A DNA stretch of 64,000 bases. Source: Trichomonas vaginalis G3. Its lineage: Eukaryota; Parabasalia; Trichomonadida; Trichomonadidae. The stretch is taken from positions 38,639,660-38,703,659 of the forward strand of contig NC_067206.1 in assembly GCF_026262505.1 (NCBI RefSeq), given 5' to 3'. Shown here one piece after another: positions 57,450 through 64,000 of this stretch. How positions within the stretch are numbered: the first letter of the stretch is position 1; every line of letters begins with the position of its first letter. The notes beneath the pieces are model-generated. The model ran no database searches and was not told the origin of the DNA. It saw only the letters and a program-made list of their open reading frames with translations. The position numbers and the translations under genes are program-made.

Positions 57450-57512
57450 AAAATATATTTTATGTTAGCATGTTAGATCTAACCTCATTTCTAACATTTT
57501 TTCTAACATCGT
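57450..57512 (+). repeat. hexamer-array module (TGTTAG type)
   Basis: AT box, TGTTAGCATGTTAGATCTAA, then CTAACA twice. Same layout as GGGTAG modules, with the hexamer changed in nearly every position. Confidence 0.8.
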
Positions 57513-57574
57513 AGAAAACTCATGAAAACAATTTATTTTTGACCTAAAGACGCAAAGCGGTGGGACATAGCCCA

Positions 57575-57640
57575 AAAAATATATTTTAGGGTAGCATGTT
57601 AGATCTAACACGTTTTCTAACATTTTTTCTAACATCGTAG
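57575..57640 (+). repeat. hexamer-array module, chimeric GGGTAG/TGTTAG
   Basis: First half-site GGGTAG, all others TGTTAG/CTAACA. An intermediate between the two types. Confidence 0.8.
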
Positions 57641-57840
57641 AAAACTCATGAGTTTTATACAGAATTCGGCAAAAATATATTTTTGAAGAACTGTAGGTGC
57701 TACCATGTCACCATGTTACCGGGTAACCATGTGTCACCAGGTAAACCAACTTCTTTTAAAAAATGAGACAACATGACATTTTGACAACAGTCGGGAAAAT
57801 GTCAAGACTTCTTCATCGTAACGAGTGTAAATGAACCAAA

Positions 57841-57900
57841 AATATATTTTATGTTAGCATGTTAGATCTAACACGTTTTCTAACATTTTTTCTAACATCG
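57841..57900 (+). repeat. hexamer-array module (TGTTAG type)
   Basis: Pure TGTTAG type, with the perfect core palindrome TGTTAGATCTAACA. Confidence 0.8.
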
Positions 57901-57934
57901 TAGAAAACTCATGAATTTTATACAGAATTCGGCA

Positions 57935-57997
57935 AAAATATATTTTAGGTGAAGAGGTTAGATCTCACCTCTTTTCTCACCTCTTTTTTCACCCTCT
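57935..57997 (+). repeat. hexamer-array module (GGTGAG/CTCACC type)
   Basis: AGGTGAAGAGGTTAGATCTC, then ACC and CTCACC repeats. Third hexamer family, with one residual GGTTAG half-site. Confidence 0.8.
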
Positions 57998-58194
57998 TGA
58001 ATTTTCATGAAATTCCTTAAGATAGAAAAAAAGTGAGTTAAAATGAGATGTTTACTGAAGGGGTCACCATGTTACCGGGTAACCATGTGTCACCAGGTAA
58101 ACTAACTTCTTTTAAAAAATGAGACAACATGACATTTTGACAACAGTCGGGAAAATGTCAAGACTTCTTCATCGTAACGAGTGTAAATGAACCA

Positions 58195-58267
58195 AAAATA
58201 TATTTTAGGTGAAGTGGTGAGATCTCACCTGTTTTTTCACCTGTTTTTTCACCTGTTTTTTCACCCT
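58195..58267 (+). repeat. hexamer-array module (GGTGAG/TCACCT type)
   Basis: AGGTGAAGTGGTGAGATCTC, then ACCT and three TTCACC repeats. The core GGTGAGATCTCACC is a perfect palindrome. Confidence 0.8.
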
Positions 58268-58322
58268 CTTGAATTTTCATGAATTTCCTTAAGATAGAAA
58301 AAATAAAGTTAGTTTTTTTAAA

Positions 58323-58355
58323 AAAATATTTTTTATTTTTATTGTAAGAACAGTA
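58323..58355 (+). promoter_or_regulatory. conserved KilA-class promoter/leader
   Basis: AAATATTTTTTATTTTTATT plus GTAAGAACAGTA before the ATG; same as 13716-13751. Confidence 0.65.
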
Positions 58356-59021
58356 ATGTCAGTCGAAGCAAAAACGTTCACGAACAAATCTAATGGCGAA
58401 ACATTCACAAAAGGCACTTACAACGGTATTGAAGTCTTACGTAGAGACAAGGATGGTTATATAAATGTAACAAATATGTGTCAGCAGTTTAGGAAAGACT
58501 TTAGAAAGTTGTTGGAAAATAAGTCCTGGGAAGAGTATTATAAGGCATTTTGTGAAGAATATAGCAACCGGAAGAATTCTGGCGGTTGGTTTTTATACAA
58601 AATTCATGCAGGAATTTCTGATGAAATCAAACAGGTTAGAGGAACGTATGTAGACCCAAGACTTATAAACTATATAGCAACGTGGGCTTCTCCAAAATAT
58701 TGCATAGCAGTTGGAAAAATTATGGACTCCATAGACAAGAAAGTTCATGAGAAATTAGATGAAGAAGAACTTGAAGATACAGTAGAGAATGCTAAACCAT
58801 TGTTCGAACAAGAAGTTAGAAAAATGTGCGAAAAACAATTTGAACATGAACGTGAGTTATGTTATGGTTATAGAGATTCTCCATACGAACTAGACCAATG
58901 GGAACAAGAAGATTTAAAGAGAGAATTTAGAGAATATGAACTCGCTAAGATAGCATTAGAAGCTGCAGAAAAGAAGTTAAAAGTTTGGGGTCGTTTTGTA
59001 CCAAAATATTGTGGTAAATGA
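58356..59021 (+). CDS. KilA-N domain protein 1 (221 aa)
   Basis: Intact homologue of 13752-14414. The KilA-N domain covers about 20-120 (RRDKDGYINVTNMC; YVDPRLINYIATWASPKY). Residues 70-79 (YSNRKNSGGW) are the main difference from copy 1. In the DNA this segment is an inverted repeat, CAACCG (58565-58570) with CGGTTG (58583-58588). Outside it the two proteins are about 95% identical by eye. A DNA-binding regulator by family. Confidence 0.92.
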   Translation: MSVEAKTFTNKSNGETFTKGTYNGIEVLRRDKDGYINVTNMCQQFRKDFRKLLENKSWEEYYKAFCEEYSNRKNSGGWFLYKIHAGISDEIKQVRGTYVDPRLINYIATWASPKYCIAVGKIMDSIDKKVHEKLDEEELEDTVENAKPLFEQEVRKMCEKQFEHERELCYGYRDSPYELDQWEQEDLKREFREYELAKIALEAAEKKLKVWGRFVPKYCGK

Positions 59022-59462
59022 ACCATTTATTTTTATTGAATTCGGCAAAAATATATTTTAGGTGAAGAGGTTAGATCTAACACGTTTTCTAACATTTTTT
59101 CTAACATCGTAGAAAACACACAAAACTCATCTAATGGCTCGATGTTGTCCATTGTTCTGTTTCAGAACTAGTCTTGTACTGTTTCAGAACAATACTTGTA
59201 CTGTTTCAGAACAATACTTGTACTGTTTCAGAACAATACTTGTACTGTTTCAGAACTAGTCTTGTACTTTTTCAGAACAAGACTTGTACTTTTTCAAGAC
59301 AATATTTGTACTGTTTCAAGACAATGTCCGACGTACCACCAAAAAATATATTTTATGTTAGCATGTTAGATCTAACACGTTTTCTAACATTTTTTCTAAC
59401 ATCGTAGAAAACTCTTGAATTTTCATGAATTTCCTTAAGATAGAAAAAAAGTGAGTTAGTAT
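59022..59462. other. intergenic: hexamer modules and a 22-bp array
   Basis: Holds a chimeric module (59047-59110, GGTGAAG/GGTTAG then CTAACA), the 22-bp array 59160-59328 and a TGTTAG module (59343-59403), then the KilA-class leader of the 304-aa gene. No gene. Confidence 0.8.
59160..59328. repeat. 22-bp tandem array (CTGTTTCAGAACAATACTTG type)
   Basis: Nearly eight units of 22 bp (CTGTTTCAGAACAATACTTG plus TA), some with ACTAGTC or AAGAC variants. It ends in TGTCCGACGTACCACCA like the other arrays. The unit sequence is unrelated to the GACAGGAAAAG arrays but the period is the same. Confidence 0.9.
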
Positions 59463-59498
59463 TTTTAAAAAAATATTTTTTATTTTTATTGTAAGAAC

Positions 59499-60413
59499 AT
59501 GTTAGCAACAACTTTACCAAACTCTTTAGTTATGAACCCAACTTCAATGTTAGTAGAGATGAAAAGCTTCATTCCTTCTTCATATACTTTCGAAACAGAA
59601 ATCCAGAAGATAAAGCAAGAACTTCTCCAAGGAGATTTAGACTGTAGTGCGAAAGATGAAACAAATGAACAATATCTTTATGAAATGCAGGATATTATTG
59701 ACCATCTACCTAAACTTCCTGAAATACAACAACAAAAGCTCACTATTCCAGAATTTGAAGAAATAGAAGTCAAAGCAACTGACTCGGTAGAAATAAAGAA
59801 GTTCATACGTAAGGTTAACTATGAGTTTCTTGGATTTCATTGCAACCACAAAGTCATGGACAAAGACTGCGACATGGTATATAAGAACATCTCTGACATA
59901 TATAAATCTGAAGAATTTAAGACCTACGACAACTTTGTTTCGTTAGTTGCAAAATGTGTATGGCAGATAAGAGATAAAGATAGAAGAGGTAAAGTATGGA
60001 ACGAACAGATAAAACCAGCAACTTTTGAGTTAAAGAAAACCATTGACGCCTTGGTTGTTCTAGCTGGTTTTATTTCAATGTACAATGCTAAAATGAACCC
60101 ACAATGTTCTAAATGTAAAGCAGCAATGAGGAAATATAACTACTCCGTCAAAGAGATAGAACGTATGCGAAACGACTATGCAGACTTAAAGAAAGAAGCA
60201 GAGAAACCAGCAGAAAACAAAATGGACATGTTAGCATTTCTAAACAAAAACTATCCAACAGCTGACGATTTCCTTCTATCTGATGTCAAGAAGAAATATA
60301 AAGAAACATTCGACATTGTGAAAACATTCGATATCCTTCGTGAAGAAATAGAAGCCACAAAATTGTTTAAAGTCATGAACCATCGCAACATATACCATGT
60401 AAAACGCTTGTAA
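59499..60413 (+). CDS. conserved Maverick protein (304 aa)
   Basis: Intact homologue of 14737-15651, same length. FHCNHKVMDKDCDMVYKN and CSKCKAAMRKYN are unchanged. Differences cluster near residue 47 (LQGDLDC versus TSNLDC), near 190 (AGFISMYN versus AGKVSEYN) and near the C-terminus (VMNHRNIYH versus ISRIHNVYH). Function unknown, with possible metal-binding Cys/His. Confidence 0.85.
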   Translation: MLATTLPNSLVMNPTSMLVEMKSFIPSSYTFETEIQKIKQELLQGDLDCSAKDETNEQYLYEMQDIIDHLPKLPEIQQQKLTIPEFEEIEVKATDSVEIKKFIRKVNYEFLGFHCNHKVMDKDCDMVYKNISDIYKSEEFKTYDNFVSLVAKCVWQIRDKDRRGKVWNEQIKPATFELKKTIDALVVLAGFISMYNAKMNPQCSKCKAAMRKYNYSVKEIERMRNDYADLKKEAEKPAENKMDMLAFLNKNYPTADDFLLSDVKKKYKETFDIVKTFDILREEIEATKLFKVMNHRNIYHVKRL

Positions 60414-60418
60414 ATAGT

Positions 60419-60478
60419 TATGTTAGAAAAGAGGTTAGAAAACGTGTTAGATCTAACATGCTAACATAAAATATATTT
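60419..60478 (-). repeat. hexamer-array module (TGTTAG type), inverted
   Basis: ATGTTAGAAAAGAGGTTAG, then GTGTTAGATCTAACATGC and TAACATAAAATATATTTTT. Repeated nearly unchanged at 60526-60585 and 60632-60692. Confidence 0.8.
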
Positions 60479-60525
60479 TTATTGAATTCCGTATGAAATT
60501 TCATGAGTTTTGTGTGTTTTAGACC

Positions 60526-60692
60526 ATGTTAGAAAAGAGGTTAGAAAACGTGTTAGATCTAACATGCTAACATAAAATATATTTTTATTGAATTCCGTAT
60601 GAAATTTCATGAGTTTTGTGTGTTTTAGACCATGTTAGAAAAGAGGTTAGAAAACGTGTTAGATCTAACATGCTAACATAAAATATATTTTT
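60526..60692 (-). repeat. two further inverted TGTTAG modules in tandem
   Basis: Modules at 60526-60585 and 60632-60692, separated by TATTGAATTCCGTATGAAAT and related sequence. Tandem duplication of a module plus spacer. Confidence 0.8.
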
Positions 60693-61076
60693 GTCTGATT
60701 TACGCTCATTACGATGAAATCATGACAAAACATATACGATGAAGTTCATTTCCTGTGTTGTTGTCAAAATGTCATGTTGTCACCATTTTCAAAAAGATGT
60801 TAGTTGACCGAGTGACCGAGTGACCTGGTGACCCTCATGAAAAAAAGAGGTGAGAAAACATATACGATGAAGAAGTCTTGACAAAACATATACGATGAAA
60901 TCATGACAAAACATATACGATGAAGTTTATTTCCTGTGTTGTTGTCAAAATGTCATGTTGTCACCATTTTCAAAAAGATGTTAGTTGACCGAGTGACCGA
61001 GTGACCTGGTGACACCTAAAAACCATCTACCCTAAAATATATTTTTGCTGAAAAAAATGACCAAATTTCATGAATT

Positions 61077-61140
61077 TCCTCATATGTTTGCTACCCGAGG
61101 AAAACCGAGGGTAGAGATTCCGTACGAAAATCGTAAAAAA
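61077..61140 (+). repeat. non-coding copy of the KilA-N gene 2 variable segment (copy 2 type)
   Basis: CATATGTTTGC, then an inverted repeat CTACCCGAGG-aaa-ACCGAGGGTAG, then GATTCCGTACGAAAATCGTA. The coding gene at 62490-62548 has CATATGTTTGC, CCCTCG-aaaaa-CCGAGG and the same GATTCCGTACGAAAATCGTA. So the segment exists both inside and outside the gene. Confidence 0.8.
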
Positions 61141-61330
61141 TGACCAAATTTCATTATATAACTGTTATTTTTTACGAAGAGAACTTTGACACTTCGTCAA
61201 AAAAATCCCTGAAATCGTAAAAAAATGACCAAATTTCATTATATAACTGTTATATTTTTACGAAGAGAACTTTGACACTTCGTCAAAAAAATCCCTGAAA
61301 TCATATCTTTTATACAAGATAGAAAATCTT

Positions 61331-61413
61331 ACTCGCCTAAAACTCATGAAAATCGTGAAAAATTGCGAGTAGTAAAAAAAACCCAGTCGCCTAAAACTCA
61401 TGAAAATCGTAAA
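61331..61413 (+). repeat. non-coding copies of the KilA-N gene 2 variable segment (copy 1 type)
   Basis: Two copies of CGCCTAAAACTCATGAAAAT followed by CGT (61334 and 61387). The first extends to GAAAAATTGC, identical to coding sequence of copy 1 at 16229-16260. It is flanked by TACTCGC and GCGAGTA, an inverted pair. Confidence 0.8.
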
Positions 61414-61547
61414 AAAATGACCAAATTTCATTATATAACTGTTATATTTTTACGAAGAGAACTTTGACACTTCGTCAAAAAAATCCCTGAAATCATATCT
61501 TTTATACAAGATAAAAAAAATAAAGTTAGTTTTTTTAAAAAAATATT

Positions 61548-61574
61548 TTTTATCTTGTATGTAAGAAACAGAAA
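61548..61574 (+). promoter_or_regulatory. KilA-class leader (TGTATGTAAGAAACAG form)
   Basis: TTTTTTATCTTGTATGTAAG then AAACAGAAA-ATG; same form as before 15949 and 62274. Confidence 0.6.
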
Positions 61575-62186
61575 ATGACAAACACTGAGTTTGAAACAGT
61601 TAGAAAGATAGACAATGACACCAAAATGGTTAGAATAGGTGATTTAAACGTAAGATACTCAAAGAAATACAACAAATATTCTTTGTCAGACATTTTATCT
61701 CCATCTGGAAAGAAAGCAAAGGACTGGGTTAGAATTGCTTCTACTCAGAAAATTTTGACAAGAAATCCTGAGCTTATGATATCGGTAAGATTCTATGGAA
61801 CTGCAGCATATCTTATAGACAAACGTCTTATACCAATAGTTTTGTTATGGTTAGACCCAGTTGTTGGATATAACTTCATAACATATGGTTCATTCGATAC
61901 GGAACGTTGCAGTGAAGGCTTACTTTACATCGTTCAGAAACCGAAGGACTTCAACACAAAGAGATATAAGATAGGAAGAACATATAATATAACTCAAAGA
62001 TATGACAGTATAGTCAATAGAGTCAAGGTTGTGTTCGTTAACGATATGAGAGCTGCTGAAACAGAACTGCTTGAAGTTTTTGAGAAAATGTATGGTGCTC
62101 CCACGAAAGGTAAAGAAACGTTTGAAGTAGATGAGATAGGTAAAGCTATAAAATTATTTGACGAAGTTGCTGAAAAATACATGTAA
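61575..62186 (+). CDS. KilA-N-like / GIY-YIG (T5orf172-type) protein (203 aa)
   Basis: Residues 1-105 resemble a divergent KilA-N-type DNA-binding domain (GDLNVRYSKKYNKYSLSDIL; DKRLIPIVLLWLDPVVGYNF). Residues about 114-185 carry GIY-YIG nuclease landmarks of the T5orf172/MUG113 type: GLLYIVQ, RYKIGRTYNI, DMRAAETELLEVF and a late KGKETFEV. A DNA-binding plus nuclease pairing is known in large DNA virus proteins. Absent from copy 1. It might cut DNA at element-specific sites, which is inference. Confidence 0.8.
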   Translation: MTNTEFETVRKIDNDTKMVRIGDLNVRYSKKYNKYSLSDILSPSGKKAKDWVRIASTQKILTRNPELMISVRFYGTAAYLIDKRLIPIVLLWLDPVVGYNFITYGSFDTERCSEGLLYIVQKPKDFNTKRYKIGRTYNITQRYDSIVNRVKVVFVNDMRAAETELLEVFEKMYGAPTKGKETFEVDEIGKAIKLFDEVAEKYM

Positions 62187-62273
62187 AGCGTTTATTTTTG
62201 GTCTTTTGTGAAAGTCAGGAAATAACGCTAGTTTTTTATAAAATATTTTTTTATTTTGTATGTAAAGACAGAT

Positions 62274-63101
62274 ATGTCAACAACCGAGAACACAACAACT
62301 ACTATCGTCCATGAAGACATAAATGAAGAATATGAGTACATACAATATAACAAACAGTTACGTCTCATTCGTTCGGTCAAAGACGATATGTACCAAGTGC
62401 AAAGTATTTTGAATGCTCTTCGTTCTACAAAGCAAGCATATCATTGGTTTGAAAACCAACAGACAAAAGAACTTTTAGAAGAATTTCCTCATATGTTTGC
62501 GACCCTCGAAAAACCGAGGAACGAGATTCCGTACGAAAATCGTAAAAATTTGCCAAATAGTTTGAGAGGCTGGTATGTACATAGACTTCTTGTAAATGCT
62601 GTTGCAATGTGGGCTTCACCTCGTTACGCTTGGTATATTTACAGACTTCTTGACGAAATTCATAGACAAGAACGTGAAGAGATGGAAAAGAAACTTCATG
62701 CAAAAGATGAAGTCATTGAAGCAAAAGACAAAAGCCTTCAGAAAAGAATACCACGTTCGGTACCAAAAGGAAAGGAAAAGAACTATAAGTATATGATTTA
62801 TACTGAAGAGATGGAAAATGAAGAAGACAGAGATATGGTTATGTTGCATTTAGTCAGAAGAAACAACAAAAGCTTTTACGACCTTGCTAAGATTTACAAA
62901 TCTGACAGAAATTGGTTCTATCGCGAAAACTTACCGATTTCAATGACCCCAAATGAAGATGTGAAACAAATAGTTCAAGATACTTTACCTCAAACACACT
63001 ATGATATTAAAGGTTGTACAATACTTACCTTCAAAGAAGATTTGCCATTGTTAAAGGAAAAAATAACAGAGTATTTTGACAACTTCAAACAAGTAGAGTA
63101 G
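62274..63101 (+). CDS. KilA-N domain protein 2 (275 aa)
   Basis: Start at 62274 (MSTTENTTTT), matching copy 1; the longer in-frame start at 62256 is less likely because it lies in the leader. Residues 1-48 and 100-275 are nearly identical to 15949-16809, while 49-95 are different (LRSTKQAYHWFENQQTKELL and EKPRNEIPYENR). KilA-N core GWYVHRLLVNAVAMWASPRY. Coiled coil and DUF3627-like C-terminal region as in copy 1. Probably a DNA-binding regulator with altered specificity. Confidence 0.88.
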   Translation: MSTTENTTTTIVHEDINEEYEYIQYNKQLRLIRSVKDDMYQVQSILNALRSTKQAYHWFENQQTKELLEEFPHMFATLEKPRNEIPYENRKNLPNSLRGWYVHRLLVNAVAMWASPRYAWYIYRLLDEIHRQEREEMEKKLHAKDEVIEAKDKSLQKRIPRSVPKGKEKNYKYMIYTEEMENEEDRDMVMLHLVRRNNKSFYDLAKIYKSDRNWFYRENLPISMTPNEDVKQIVQDTLPQTHYDIKGCTILTFKEDLPLLKEKITEYFDNFKQVE

Positions 63102-63175
63102 ATGAACCATTTATTTTTCAAGCTTGACTTCAGATGGCTCAGGTAGCTCTATAAGGTAAATTGTCTTGTCAAATC

Positions 63176-63505
63176 CTTCTGGCATTCCGAGTCCTTCCTT
63201 CCGACAGGAAAAAATTTTCCTTCCGACAGGAAGAACTCTTCCTTCCAACAGGAAAAAATTTTCCTTCCAACAGGAAAAAATTTTCCTTCCAACAGGAAAA
63301 ATTTTTCCAGTTGTCCGTCCGTAAACCATTCAAATTTTCGAAAATTGAGAACTTTTTGGTCGAACTTCAGAAAAAGTTTTTCCTTCCGACAGGAAAAAAT
63401 TTTCCTTCCGACAGGAAAAAATTTTCCTTCCAACAGGAAAAAATTTTCCTTCCGACAGGAAGAACTCTCCTTCCAACAGGAAAATATTTTCCTTCCGACA
63501 GACAC
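63176..63505. repeat. 22-bp tandem array (GACAGGAAAAAATTTTCC type)
   Basis: 22-bp units with the palindrome GGAAAAAATTTTCC lie on both sides of the conserved core (about 63305-63365, with AATTTTCGAAAATT). It occupies the same place as 16884-17165 in copy 1 but most units differ. Each unit is itself self-complementary, so the array could form many small hairpins. Confidence 0.9.
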
Positions 63506-63604
63506 AAACGGATGACTGACGTTCCACCAACCGAGTCCATTCCAAAGCCAGAAGAACCGAAAGCTGCAGAACCACAACAGACTAAGACTAAACACTTACA
63601 TTTT

Positions 63605-64000
63605 TTACGCTTGACTTTTTACAATTTGAACTTTGTTTGCGTAGATATGAATTCTGAAAGAAGTATGAGGGTCTTGTATGACTTTGTACTTCTCCCATAG
63701 TTCATGTCTGTCAAACTTACCTGCCATGGACTCTTTCATAAGTTCCATGAAATCGTCTTCGGACAATCCGGGGAAAAGTACAATGTCAGTAAGTATTCTC
63801 TTTACATCCTTACTTAAACTCTTTGCTGTCTGTACACAAATGACAACAGAGATGTTAAAGTGTCTGAGCTTCTTAAGAATTCGACACATGTCTTGTTCTC
63901 TATTCTTTAACAAAGGATGAGAAGCAAAGTCATCTAAAATAAGAAGACATCTATGAGGGTATGTCTTCCAATCGTAAGATTGCAATTTCTTCGAAATGTA
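63605..64000 (-). CDS. packaging ATPase, C-terminal part (gene continues past window)
   Basis: Nearly identical to the 3' part of 17252-18127: RCLLILDDFASHPLLKNREQ (Walker B), ISVVICVQTAKSLSKDVK and the same end VQIVKSQA. The N-terminal part with the P-loop is outside the window. Open to the window edge without breaks. Confidence 0.92.
   Translation of the reverse strand, partial: YISKKLQSYDWKTYPHRCLLILDDFASHPLLKNREQDMCRILKKLRHFNISVVICVQTAKSLSKDVKRILTDIVLFPGLSEDDFMELMKESMAGKFDRHELWEKYKVIQDPHTSFRIHIYANKVQIVKSQA

Larger units (their letters stand above)
57209..58322. other. regulatory-array region before KilA-N gene 1
   Basis: No gene. It holds six hexamer modules (about 57212, 57450, 57575, 57841, 57935 and 58195) and three GTCACC/GGTAAC modules (57317-57357, 57696-57747, 58058-58103). 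Repeated spacers link them (ATGAGACAACATGACATTTT; GTCAAGACTTCTTCATCGTA). The region is 2-3 times longer than in copy 1 and its hexamers differ. Confidence 0.8.
60414..61540. other. intergenic region with inverted modules and KilA-segment cassettes
   Basis: No gene. Three inverted TGTTAG modules (60419, 60526 and 60632, about 107 bp apart) and two GTGACC modules (60805, 60983) come first. Then follow 61077-61140, which resembles coding sequence of KilA-N gene 2 of this element, and 61331-61413, which resembles that of copy 1. These are interleaved with a repeat of about 85 bp present three times (61131, 61222, 61415) that contains TTTGACACTTCGTCAAA. Confidence 0.8.
49496..64000 (+). mobile_element. 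Maverick/Polinton element, copy 2 (left part, runs off the window)
   Basis: Begins with a short A run (49496-49504) and GGTAATGGGGCTTCC, then the terminal hairpin, and enters the methylase gene after about 110 bp. It lacks the 885-bp repeat-rich TIR seen in copy 1. Gene order to the ATPase equals copy 1, most frames are intact, and it adds a GIY-YIG gene (61575). It lacks the PolB catalytic region. The hexamer arrays are of a different type from copy 1, so the two elements belong to different sublineages. Confidence 0.93.

Overview
The window looks like nuclear DNA of a trichomonad protist, almost certainly Trichomonas vaginalis. It is AT-rich and its genes are intronless. Several starts sit a few bases behind a TCA-type initiator. 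Trichomonad-typical families are present (DUF3447-like ankyrin protein, beta-helix surface protein, proteasome beta-3, CutC). Two large Maverick/Polinton DNA transposons fill more than half of the sequence. This identification comes from reading the sequence, not from a database search.

Layout. 1-835 is a 121-bp satellite. 1469-2238 is the tail of a broken membrane-protein gene. 3085-27808 is a complete but heavily frameshifted Maverick (copy 1): 24,724 bp, 885-bp terminal inverted repeats (TIRs), symmetrical A28/T28 ends and a 6-bp CTACTA target duplication. It lies 85 bp upstream of a host cutC gene (27899-28639). 29.2-38.1 kb is a decayed ankyrin gene expanded into a 37-bp minisatellite. 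A second kind of element, 29591-35684, is inserted in this minisatellite: 6,094 bp, perfect 159-bp TIRs, 6-bp TACAAT duplication. It carries a capsid-like gene and a packaging ATPase, but no polymerase or integrase that I can recognise. Host genes follow (39.9-48.9 kb): CCDC146-like coiled coil, beta-helix surface protein, proteasome beta-3, a DPF-motif adaptor-like protein and a multipass membrane protein. At about 49496 a second, younger Maverick (copy 2) starts and runs off the right edge.

The two Mavericks share gene order: adenine methylase, small membrane protein, three small structural-type genes, phage-like fibre, integrase, small glycine-rich protein, PolB remnant, KilA-N regulators and packaging ATPase. 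The SF3 helicase, penton-like, capsid and tail genes are seen only in copy 1, because copy 2 leaves the window first. Most copy 1 genes are broken and most copy 2 genes are intact. Copy 2 lacks the whole catalytic part of PolB, so it probably depends on a polymerase supplied in trans.

Most unusual observations. (1) A small Polinton-like element carries virion genes only, and its empty site is preserved twice in the same window. (2) Intergenic arrays of iterated hexamers keep their layout while the hexamer changes at all positions together (GGGTAG, TGTTAG, GGTGAG), with chimeric intermediates. (3) The terminal hairpins differ between the two Mavericks by compensatory base pairs. (4) The variable segment of a KilA-N gene has matching non-coding copies in a nearby intergenic region. 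(5) Tandem arrays of unrelated sequence share a 22-bp period. Together these suggest co-diversifying DNA-binding proteins and target sites, which is an inference.
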